Shown: piece by piece, positions 35,558-43,093 of the stretch
How positions within the stretch are numbered: position 1 is the first letter of the stretch
Layout: every line of letters begins with the position of its first letter
Assembly: GCF_000819445.1 (NCBI RefSeq)
Contig: NZ_CP005286.1
Coordinates: forward strand, 558,001-622,000
Source of the DNA: Corynebacterium humireducens NBRC 106098 = DSM 45392
Lineage (GTDB): Bacteria > Actinomycetota > Actinomycetes > Mycobacteriales > Mycobacteriaceae
Length of the DNA stretch: 64,000 bases
Direction of reading: 5' to 3'
The notes under the pieces: generated by a model
Seen by the model: only the letters and a program-made list of their open reading frames with translations
Told to the model about the DNA's origin: nothing
The model's database searches: none
Position numbers and translations under genes: made by a program

Positions 35558-37602
35558 TCGACCTGTCCGAGCTCGACGACGACCAGCGTGTCGCCGCCAC
35601 CGCCCCCCGCGGGCCGGTGTGCATCCTGGCGGGTGCCGGCACGGGTAAGACCCGCACCATCACCTACCGCATCGCCCACCTCATCGACCGCGGTTTCGTC
35701 AGCCCGAACCGGGTACTGGCCGTGACGTTCACGTCGCGGGCCGCCGGGGAGATGCGGCACCGCCTCCACCTCATGGGCATCGGCGGGGTGCAGGCGCGGA
35801 CGTTCCACGCGGCGGCGCGTCGGCAGCTGTCGTACTTCTGGCCGCAGATCGCCGGATCCCTGCCGTGGCGTCTGCTGGACAACAAGTTCCCCCTCGTCGG
35901 CCGCGCCGCCCGGGGCGTGGGCGTGGAGTCCACCACGGAGAACGTGCGTGACCTCCTCGGGGAGATCGAGTGGGCGAAGGCCAGCCTCATCACCCCGGAC
36001 CAGTACCCGGAGCGCGTCGAGAACTCCGACCGCACCCCGCCCGTCCCGGCACTCAAGGTGGCCGAGGTGTACCGCCGTTACGAGGCGGCGAAGACCACCG
36101 AGGAGGGCATGCTCCTCGACTTCGACGACCTGCTCCTCCACGTCGCCGCCGCCCTGGAGAACGCGCCGGGCGTGGCCGACGAGTTCCGGGAGCAGTACCG
36201 CACGTTCGTCGTCGACGAGTACCAGGACGTGACCCCGCTGCAGCAGCGGGTCCTGCAGGCGTGGCTCGGCGACCGGGACGACCTCACCGTCGTCGGCGAC
36301 GCCAACCAGACCATCTACTCCTTCACCGGGGCGACCCCGCGGTACCTCCTCGACTTCCCGCGGACGTACGAGAACGCGACCCTGGTGAAGCTGCAGCGTG
36401 ACTACCGTTCCACCCCGCAGATCACGGACCTGGCGAACACCGTCATCGGGCAGGCCACGGGCCGGGCCGCCGGCACCCGTCTGGAGCTGCAGGGCATGCG
36501 TCCCGACGGCCCGGCGCCCACCTTCAACGCCTACGACGACGAGCCCACCGAGGCCCGTGAGGTCGCCGGGCAGATCCTCACCCTGCTCAACCGGGGGGTG
36601 CCCGCCAGTGAGATCGCGGTGCTCTACCGCATCAACGCCCAGTCGCAGGTCTTCGAGCAGGCGCTGGCCGACGCCGGCATCGTCCACCAGGTGCGCGGCG
36701 GGGAGGGCTTCTTCACGCGCCCGGAGATCCGGCAGGCGATCTCGGAGCTGGTCCGCGTCGCGCAGCGCACCGACCTGCCCGATGACCCCGTCGCCGTCAC
36801 CCGCGCCGCCCTCGCCCCGCTGGGGCTGACCCCCACGGAGCCGGAGGGCGCGCAGGCCCGCGAGCGCTGGCAGTCGCTGGTCGCGCTCGTCGACCTCGTG
36901 GAGGAACTCGTCCGGGCCCAGCCGGACCTCGACATGACGGGTGTGCTCCAGGCGCTGCGCCAGCGTGCCGAGTCGAAGCACCCGCCGACCATGGAGGGCG
37001 TGACCCTGGCCAGCCTCCACGCGGCGAAGGGTCTGGAGTGGGACGCGGTGTTCCTCGTCGGGCTCGTCGAGAACACCCTGCCCATCTCCCACGCCATCAA
37101 GGCCGGTGCGCATCAGATCGAGGAGGAGCGCCGCCTCTTCTACGTCGGCATCACCCGCGCCCGTGAGCACCTCCACCTGTCCTGGTCCCTGGCCCGGCAG
37201 GAGGGCGGCCGGAAGTCGCGCACCCGCTCCCGCTTCCTCGACGGGGTGGTCCCGGAGCTGGAGATCGAGAAGGTCCCGGCCCGCACGGTCCGCCCGAAAC
37301 GCTGCCGCGTGTGCGGCGGGGAACTGACCACCCCGGCGGAGAAGGTCCTGGGCCGCCACGAGGACTGCCCCTCCGGCGCCGACGAGGAGATCTTCGAGAC
37401 ACTGCGCGCCTGGCGCGCTGAGGCCTCCCGGGAGGCCGGCGTCCCTGCCTACATCGTCTTCTCCGACGCCACCCTCATGGCGCTGGCCGAGGCACTGCCC
37501 GCCGACCGCAACGAGCTTCTCGACGTCCCCGGCGTCGGCCCCGTCAAGGTCCAGCGCTACGGCGCGCAGCTGCTCGCCGTGCTCGAGACCTTCCGCTCGT
37601 AG
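35554..37602 (+). CDS. uvrD2: ATP-dependent DNA helicase UvrD2
   Basis: Superfamily 1A 3'-5' helicase of DNA repair. The 682 residues carry Walker A GAGTGKTRTI (about 27-36), motif II VDEYQDVTPLQQ (about 219-230), GDANQTIYSFTGAT, LHAAKGLEWD and YVGITRAREH. The actinobacterial UvrD2 extras are a tetra-Cys motif (CRVCGG ... HEDCP) and a C-terminal HRDC domain (SDATLMALAEALPADRNELL). GTG 35554 is preferred: AAGGAGG sits 8 nt upstream and the codon overlaps the nudC stop (GTGA). ATG 35527 is an alternative. It converges with the next gene, overlapping 46 nt. Confidence 0.92.
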   Translation: MIDLSELDDDQRVAATAPRGPVCILAGAGTGKTRTITYRIAHLIDRGFVSPNRVLAVTFTSRAAGEMRHRLHLMGIGGVQARTFHAAARRQLSYFWPQIAGSLPWRLLDNKFPLVGRAARGVGVESTTENVRDLLGEIEWAKASLITPDQYPERVENSDRTPPVPALKVAEVYRRYEAAKTTEEGMLLDFDDLLLHVAAALENAPGVADEFREQYRTFVVDEYQDVTPLQQRVLQAWLGDRDDLTVVGDANQTIYSFTGATPRYLLDFPRTYENATLVKLQRDYRSTPQITDLANTVIGQATGRAAGTRLELQGMRPDGPAPTFNAYDDEPTEAREVAGQILTLLNRGVPASEIAVLYRINAQSQVFEQALADAGIVHQVRGGEGFFTRPEIRQAISELVRVAQRTDLPDDPVAVTRAALAPLGLTPTEPEGAQARERWQSLVALVDLVEELVRAQPDLDMTGVLQALRQRAESKHPPTMEGVTLASLHAAKGLEWDAVFLVGLVENTLPISHAIKAGAHQIEEERRLFYVGITRAREHLHLSWSLARQEGGRKSRTRSRFLDGVVPELEIEKVPARTVRPKRCRVCGGELTTPAEKVLGRHEDCPSGADEEIFETLRAWRAEASREAGVPAYIVFSDATLMALAEALPADRNELLDVPGVGPVKVQRYGAQLLAVLETFRS

Positions 37603-38432
37603 ACGAAGCACACCGGGCACCGCGGGTGGACGTCGAGCACCTCGCGGGAGACCCCGGCCCACGGGTCGGTGGTGAGCAGATCGCCCGGCGCGGGGGAGGG
37701 GAGCACCACCCCGGGCGGGGCGGGGACGTCGACCAGCGACGCGACGACGGCCGTGGCCTGCGCCGCCACCATCGCCAACGTGGCCGGCACCGGACTCACC
37801 GGCCCACCGGGCAGCTGCGTGACCACCCGGTGCCAGAAGGGGTCCCGGTCGGTGAGGTGCAGGTCGGCGCAGAGGGGGCAGGGGCCGGTGTCGTCGATAC
37901 GCAGCGGACCGATGACCCCGCGGTGGTCGAGCACCGACACGCTCACCCACGTCCGCGCGAAGCGGGTGAGCATCGGCGCCATCGCCCGCGAATGGGCGAG
38001 CCGGTCCACGACCACCACCGGGACGGTCACCTCGGCCGCCGCCAGGTAGGCGTACTCGGACTCGCCCCGGAGCGGGGTGCGCACGTCGATGCCCGAACGG
38101 TGCAGCAGCTCCGATAGCGTCTGTGCCAGTCGGCCGCGCCCCAGCAGGATGACGCCGTGTTCCCGGCGGGGCACGAGGATGCGGTAGGCGAGCAGGTCAT
38201 CGAGCAGGCTCACTGCCGCGGCACGGGACAGCCCCGCCGCGCACAGGCCGGTGAGCAGGGCCTCCCGGGGGCGGGCGCGCCGGGCCCCGAGCAGCGTCGC
38301 CATGATGAGCGGGGCGTGCGACGTCTCGATGACGCCCGCCCGCGTCGCGTCCAGACCGAACTGCAGTGCGTCCCGGCCGCGCAGATAGACGTGCGCCCCG
38401 TCGGCCAGTCGCAGGCTGATGCCTTCCCCCAT
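37557..38432 (-). CDS. E1-like / cyclodehydratase-domain protein (Rv3196-like), orphan
   Basis: A 291-residue protein of the ThiF-like fold found in TOMM (azoline peptide) cyclodehydratases. It has an N-terminal winged-helix region (LITGL-like helices, about 60-100), a Rossmann-type segment VILLGRGRLAQTLSELL, VVVVDRLAHS, and the structural zinc Cys pairs CPLC (about 186-189) and CPVC (about 276-279). No YcaO gene or precursor peptide is near. ATG 38432 is preferred over TTG 38456. It corresponds to Rv3196. Biological role unknown. Confidence 0.75.
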   Translation of the reverse strand: MGEGISLRLADGAHVYLRGRDALQFGLDATRAGVIETSHAPLIMATLLGARRARPREALLTGLCAAGLSRAAAVSLLDDLLAYRILVPRREHGVILLGRGRLAQTLSELLHRSGIDVRTPLRGESEYAYLAAAEVTVPVVVVDRLAHSRAMAPMLTRFARTWVSVSVLDHRGVIGPLRIDDTGPCPLCADLHLTDRDPFWHRVVTQLPGGPVSPVPATLAMVAAQATAVVASLVDVPAPPGVVLPSPAPGDLLTTDPWAGVSREVLDVHPRCPVCFVYERKVSSTASSCAP

Positions 38433-38465
38433 GGACACATCTGACCACAGATACAATGCCGTGGC

Positions 38466-38954
38466 ATGCCCACCGTTGAGGTCATCCGTTCCGCCCGCCG
38501 CACCCGCACCGTGCAGGCCCGTCTCGTCGGCGACACCGTCGAGGTGCGTATCCCCGCGCGGATGACGAAGGCGGAGGAGGAGCAGGCCGTCGCCGACATC
38601 CTCGCCCGCCTCCGGCGGAAGCAGATGTCCACGGCCACCTCCGACGAGGCGCTGCGGGCCCGGGCCGAGGACCTCAACGCCCGGCTTCTCGACGGCCGCG
38701 CCACCATCGGCTCCATCCGCTGGGTGTCCAACCAGCGCACCCGCTGGGGGTCATGCACGCCCTCCACCGGGGCGATCCGCATCACCGACCGGCTGCAGCA
38801 GGTGCCGGACTACGTCCTCGACGCGGTGATCCTCCACGAACTCGTCCACACCTTCATCCCCGGGCACGGGCCCGAGTTCTGGGAGTGGGCCGACCGCGCC
38901 CCGCAGGCGGAGCGGGCGAAGGGCTACCTGGAGGCCTATCAGCGTTTCGGGTGA
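38466..38954 (+). CDS. YgjP-type (SprT/WLM-like) metallopeptidase
   Basis: 162 residues with the zinc site HELVHTFIPGHGPEFW (about 122-137; HExxH and third His), preceded by NQRTRWGSCTPSTGAIRI, the RWGSC hallmark of the YgjP family. The substrate is unknown. A -10 box TACAAT (38452-38457) ends 8 nt before ATG 38466, so the mRNA is probably leaderless. It is divergent from the E1-like gene (33 bp) and converges with the HhH gene, overlapping 16 nt. Confidence 0.87.
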   Translation: MPTVEVIRSARRTRTVQARLVGDTVEVRIPARMTKAEEEQAVADILARLRRKQMSTATSDEALRARAEDLNARLLDGRATIGSIRWVSNQRTRWGSCTPSTGAIRITDRLQQVPDYVLDAVILHELVHTFIPGHGPEFWEWADRAPQAERAKGYLEAYQRFG

Positions 38955-39187
38955 GAGTGCGCGCGTGCCGCGGACACGGCACCTTCCACGGCCTTCCGTG
39001 CCTGGGGCGAGTTACGCCAGCACGTCGAGCCGGTGGCGGCTGCCCCGCCGTCGAGGATGTCCGCGGGGTCCGCGGCGGCGAGCGCCCCCAGGCTGGTGTA
39101 CCCGAGCTGCTCCAGCCGGGAGACCACCGCAGGGCCGACGTACCGGACGGCCAGCAGGATCTCCCGTTCGGCCGGGTGGAACGGCAC
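38939..39187 (-). CDS. Helix-hairpin-helix (Cdd1-like) small protein
   Basis: 82 residues from GTG 39187; GTG shares one base with the TAG stop of the DUF2342 gene, so translation is coupled. VRYVGPAVVSRLEQLGYTSL (about 14-33) is a helix-hairpin-helix of the Cdd1/pathogenicity-locus type, implying nucleic-acid contact. The tail is Lys/Arg/His-rich. Function unknown. Confidence 0.65.
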   Translation of the reverse strand: MPFHPAEREILLAVRYVGPAVVSRLEQLGYTSLGALAAADPADILDGGAAATGSTCWRNSPQARKAVEGAVSAARAHSHPKR

Positions 39188-40578
39188 TACTTCTCCCGGT
39201 TGTCCGGGTTCTCCGGGTCCTCAGGGGACTCCGGGTCCTTCCCCTCCTGCTCCCGCAGCATCTCCTCGAGCTTCGCGAACTCGCGGTCGAACTCGTCGGA
39301 GTCGCCCTCGCCGAGCAGGCCGTCGATGAAGTCGGCGGAGTTGTCCAGCTGCTCCGCGGAAGGCATGAGGTCCGGGTGCTCCCAGATCCCGTCGCGACGC
39401 TCCTGGCCGACGGCGACGTCCACGCGGCGCCACAGCTCGACGGCCTCGGCGACCTTCGGGGCGGCGAACTCGATGCCGACGATCTTGGCGAAGGCCTGCT
39501 CGGCGGAACCGCCGGTGGCACGGCGGCGGCGCCACGCCTCGGTCATGACCGGGGTCGAGGGGATGCGCTCACCCATGGCCCGGTCGACGACGTACTCGAC
39601 CCAACCCTCGACGAGGGCCAGCAGCGTCTCCAGGCGGGAGACCGCCTGGGCGTTGCGGGAGGAGATCCGCGGGGAGAGGTCCATGCCCTGCAGGCGCTGC
39701 ATCGCGTCCTGGATGGCGGCCGGGTCCCCGGACTCGAGGTTGAGCTCGCGGGTGGCCTCCTCGATGTGGGAGGTGTCGATGACCAGGCCGGCGGCGTACT
39801 CCTCCACGGAGGACACCAGACGCTCGACCAGCCACGGCACGTGGCGGTAGAGACGCTGGCGTGCGGACTCGCGGGCCGCGATGTAGACCATGAGCTCCTG
39901 GCCGGCGACGGTGAGCTCCTTGCCCGCGGCGGTGATGTTCGCCGGCAGGAGGGCGGTGACGTCGGTCGGGGCGACCGGCAGGCCGAAGTCGGAGCCGGTG
40001 AGGGCCTGCTTGGCCAGGTCACCGAGGGCGTTGCCCAGCTGCATGCCGAAGTTCATGCCGGACATCTGGTTCATCATCTGCAGCATCGGGCCCATCATCT
40101 CGCGGGCCTCCTCCGGGAGGGAGGCGAGCTGGGCGTCGGCCATGTGCTCGGCGACCGGGCTGACCAGGCGCTTCCACATGGGCAGGGTCTGGGTGAGCCA
40201 GTCCTCGGCGTTCCAGGCCACGACGCGGCCACCGGCGGTGGGCATCTGGGTGGCGTCGTCGAGCCACAGGTCCGCGAGACGCGCGGCCTCCTCGACGGCC
40301 GTGCGGTCCTGGTCACGCACCGGGGTGACCTGTCCGATCTGCTGCCGTGCGATCCGCTCCGCGAGGGCGTAGTTCACCGGTCCCTGGCCCTCGGGGGAGT
40401 TCATCGAGGAACCCATGCCCGAGAGCATCTGGCCGAACTGGCTGAGCATGTCGCCCAGCCCGCCCGATCCGTCAGCACCGCCGAAACCGAACGCGCCGAA
40501 CGGGTTCTGGTCGCGGCGCGACTTGTCGTCGTCATCGTCGCCTGGTCCGAAAGAGAAGCCGAATCCGCCTGTGTTCAT
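39187..40578 (-). CDS. DUF2342 zinc-dependent metalloprotease-family protein
   Basis: 463 residues, with a Gly/Asp-rich N-terminus (MNTGGFGFSFGPGDDDDDKS), then the DUF2342 domain (Rv3195-like; some members are annotated F420-biosynthesis associated). The conserved region RESARQRLYRHVPWL is present. It resembles EAAHxRLFxHVPWL in relatives but lacks the first His, so metal binding is doubtful. The C-terminus is acidic and Glu/Pro-rich (EDPENPDNREK). It is divergent from the PDZ-Lon gene (82 bp). Confidence 0.8.
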   Translation of the reverse strand: MNTGGFGFSFGPGDDDDDKSRRDQNPFGAFGFGGADGSGGLGDMLSQFGQMLSGMGSSMNSPEGQGPVNYALAERIARQQIGQVTPVRDQDRTAVEEAARLADLWLDDATQMPTAGGRVVAWNAEDWLTQTLPMWKRLVSPVAEHMADAQLASLPEEAREMMGPMLQMMNQMSGMNFGMQLGNALGDLAKQALTGSDFGLPVAPTDVTALLPANITAAGKELTVAGQELMVYIAARESARQRLYRHVPWLVERLVSSVEEYAAGLVIDTSHIEEATRELNLESGDPAAIQDAMQRLQGMDLSPRISSRNAQAVSRLETLLALVEGWVEYVVDRAMGERIPSTPVMTEAWRRRRATGGSAEQAFAKIVGIEFAAPKVAEAVELWRRVDVAVGQERRDGIWEHPDLMPSAEQLDNSADFIDGLLGEGDSDEFDREFAKLEEMLREQEGKDPESPEDPENPDNREK

Positions 40579-40660
40579 GGCACCCAATCTACCGGCCGCC
40601 GCGGACCACGGGCCATGATGTCGGCAACGCTGACAGCGAACACAGGTACCCTGATCTCTC

Positions 40661-41734
40661 GTGAACGCGACATCGACCCCAGCCAGCCGCCGCATGCGCA
40701 CCCTCGTGTGGGGTGGAGTACCGGTCCTGGCCCTGGCCGCGCTGGTCTCCATGGACCACATCCCGGGCACGGACATCTCCCTGACCGTCCCGTACGCGGC
40801 GGAGGGGCCGGGCCCGATGTTCGACACCCTCGGTGAGGTCGACGGCATCCCGGTGGTGGAGATCGACGGGGCGGAGTCCGACGACACCGCCGGGGAGCTG
40901 CGGATGACCACCGTCTCCGTGCGCTCCGGCATGACGCTCGCGCAGGCGCTGAGCCGCTGGCTCACCACCGACGACACCCTCGTTCCCATCGAGCAGGTCT
41001 TCCCGCCGGACCTCAGCCCCGAGGAGGTGGAGCAGGCCAACAAGCAGGCCTTCACCTCCTCGGAGGCCGCGGCCACCGTCGCCGCGATGAACCATCTGGG
41101 CCGTCCGGTGGAGATCGTCGTCGCCGACACCATCCCGGAGTCGGCGGCCACCGGCCGTCTGCTCAGCGGTGACGTGATCGTGGGGGTTGACGGGCAGGGC
41201 GTCGACAAGCCGGGGCAGGTGCAGGAGATCGTCCGGTCGAAGAAGCCGGGCGACGACATCACCCTCGAGCTGCGCCGTGACGGGCGGACCGTCACCGAGA
41301 CCATCGAACTGGGGGAGAACCCGCACGACGGGAGGGTCCCGATGCTCGGCGTCTACATGAACTCCCAGCCGGTCAACGGGCTCGAGGTGTCCTACAACCT
41401 GCAGGACATCGGCGGTCCGAGCGCGGGCATGATCTTCTCGCTGGCGGTGATCGACAAGCTGACGCCGGGGGAGCTCAACGCGGGGCGCACCGTCGCGGGC
41501 ACGGGCACCATCGCGGAGGACGGTTCGGTGGGCACGATCGGCGGCATCGAGCACAAGGTGCGGGCGGCGGCCGAGGACGGCGTCGAGCTCTTCCTCGCGC
41601 CGGCGGGCAACTGTGCGGGGGCGCTCAAGGGGCAGAAGGGCGACATCGTCGTGGCGAAGGTGAACAACCTCGCCGAGGCGATCACCGCGATGGAGGACTT
41701 CGGGGCGGGCCGCGACGTCGTCACCTGCGGTTAG
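40661..41734 (+). CDS. PDZ-domain Lon-type serine protease (Rv3194c-like)
   Basis: Membrane-anchored S16 protease. The 357 residues from GTG 40661 have an N-terminal membrane segment (about 16-34), a PDZ domain (LLSGDVIVGVDGQGVDKPGQ, about 167-186) and a Lon proteolytic domain with the Ser-Lys dyad: Ser in IGGPSAGMIFSL (about 252) and Lys in GGIEHKVRAAAEDG (about 293). The domain faces outward by the positive-inside rule. It overlaps the convergent lipoprotein gene by 4 nt. Substrate unknown. Confidence 0.9.
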   Translation: MNATSTPASRRMRTLVWGGVPVLALAALVSMDHIPGTDISLTVPYAAEGPGPMFDTLGEVDGIPVVEIDGAESDDTAGELRMTTVSVRSGMTLAQALSRWLTTDDTLVPIEQVFPPDLSPEEVEQANKQAFTSSEAAATVAAMNHLGRPVEIVVADTIPESAATGRLLSGDVIVGVDGQGVDKPGQVQEIVRSKKPGDDITLELRRDGRTVTETIELGENPHDGRVPMLGVYMNSQPVNGLEVSYNLQDIGGPSAGMIFSLAVIDKLTPGELNAGRTVAGTGTIAEDGSVGTIGGIEHKVRAAAEDGVELFLAPAGNCAGALKGQKGDIVVAKVNNLAEAITAMEDFGAGRDVVTCG

Positions 41735-42426
41735 GCGTTGGTCTCCTCAGCTTCTTCCGGCTCCTCGGAGGGGCGTTCGGCGAGGCCGAGCTCGTAGATG
41801 CGCTCCTCCGGGTCCACGCGGTCGGAGGAGACCATCTGCTGCATGACCAGGCCCTCGTCATTGTCGACGACCGTGATCACCGCCGTCGTCCCCAGCGTCG
41901 ACCAGCCCACGACCCGGCGGCCCGTGTCCTCCACGACACGCGAGCTGCGCAGTTCCGTGATGAGCTGCGTCGTCGACGCCGCCTTCGACATCGACTGGAA
42001 GAACTGGAACTGTCCGACCTCCGGGCCGGAGCACTCCCACGCGTTCGCGATGCTGTCGTTGCACGCCTCGAACTGACGGAACAGCGACGCCGGCGCCACG
42101 GAACCGAAGATCTTCTGGACCTTCTCGACGTCCGCGGGCACCCCACGACTGCTTGTCGACGACACCGTCGTCGACTTCGACCCCGTCTCCCGGGGAGCCC
42201 GGGTGGTCGTCTCCTCGGAGGTGGTCTCCTCGGTGGTGGTCGCCGCCGAGGAGACGGTGGTGGGGGTGGCCGTGGTGGTCGGGGCGGCGCTCGTCGGGGA
42301 TGCCGTGGTCTCCGACGGCTCCGGGGCCTCCCCCTCGGAGGAACACGCCACGAGGCCGACGCTGAGCAACGCCGCCGAGGCGACGGCGGTGGCGCGGGCG
42401 AGGCGGGCAGGGCGGTGAAGTCGCAC
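41731..42426 (-). CDS. Thr/Ser-rich lipoprotein, unknown function
   Basis: 231 residues from GTG 42426, preceded by AAGGAG 9 nt away. A signal peptide and lipobox (LLSVGLVAC, lipid Cys about 24) are followed by about 60 residues of Thr/Ser/Ala/Pro linker, then a compact domain with two Cys (EACNDSIANAWECSG) likely disulfide-bonded, and an acidic tail. Upstream in-frame codons exist but would bury the signal peptide. No known domain. Confidence 0.72.
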   Translation of the reverse strand: MRLHRPARLARATAVASAALLSVGLVACSSEGEAPEPSETTASPTSAAPTTTATPTTVSSAATTTEETTSEETTTRAPRETGSKSTTVSSTSSRGVPADVEKVQKIFGSVAPASLFRQFEACNDSIANAWECSGPEVGQFQFFQSMSKAASTTQLITELRSSRVVEDTGRRVVGWSTLGTTAVITVVDNDEGLVMQQMVSSDRVDPEERIYELGLAERPSEEPEEAEETNA

Positions 42427-42466
42427 GGGGCTCAGGCTCCTTGGGGGAATGATGTTCCGGCCCAGT

Positions 42467-42997
42467 CTAGTCGACCGGATCCGGGTCCTGCTCGAGTCCG
42501 AAGCGCAGCGCCTGGAGCACCCCGGGGGCGACGTCCGGGCCGCCCCGCAGCTCGATGTTGTCCTCGGCGAAGGCGCCACCCTCCTCCAGTTCCTCCTCGG
42601 TGGGACGCAGCTGGAGGAGCGTCAGTTCGACGCCCTCCTCCCGCAGCACGCCGGAGAAGAGGCGGGCGGGGCGGGCGTCGGCAAGCGTGGGGTCCGCGGA
42701 ATCGCGGAACATGATCTCCTGCGCCAGCACCACACCCCCGACGAGCTCCGGCCACGCCAGACGGGAGAGGTAGTCGCCGAGTTCATCGGAGCCCGGGAGG
42801 ATGTGTTCGGGCAGGTCCTGGACGACGAGCGTGAGCGGGGCGGCCTCGTCCGGATCGGCCAGCTGATCGGCCAGCAGCCGGGTGGGCACGAGCGCGAACA
42901 GGGTCGGTGCGGCGTCCCAGCCCTCGGCGTGCACGAACTCGACGGCCTCCATCATGGCCTTGTTCAGCGCCTGCGCGGTATTTTCGGGAACAGTCAC
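42467..42997 (-). CDS. PPA1309-family protein
   Basis: 176 residues (VTVPENTAQALNKAMMEAVE...), typical of the actinobacterial PPA1309 family, found next to UPF0182 genes; function unknown. GTG 42997 is favoured because GAAGGAGGG stands immediately upstream; the in-frame GTG at 43018 would include that sequence in the gene. The protein is acidic and soluble, with hydrophobic core strands such as LTLVVQDLPEHIL. It is divergent from the UPF0182 gene. Confidence 0.8.
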   Translation of the reverse strand: MTVPENTAQALNKAMMEAVEFVHAEGWDAAPTLFALVPTRLLADQLADPDEAAPLTLVVQDLPEHILPGSDELGDYLSRLAWPELVGGVVLAQEIMFRDSADPTLADARPARLFSGVLREEGVELTLLQLRPTEEELEEGGAFAEDNIELRGGPDVAPGVLQALRFGLEQDPDPVD

Positions 42998-43093
42998 GGG
43001 CCCTCCTTCGTTGGTCACACAGGGGTGTACTTCTCTAGGCTAAGGACAGTACACCGGCAGAAATGTATGTCTTAAATATTTAGGAGAAGGACT

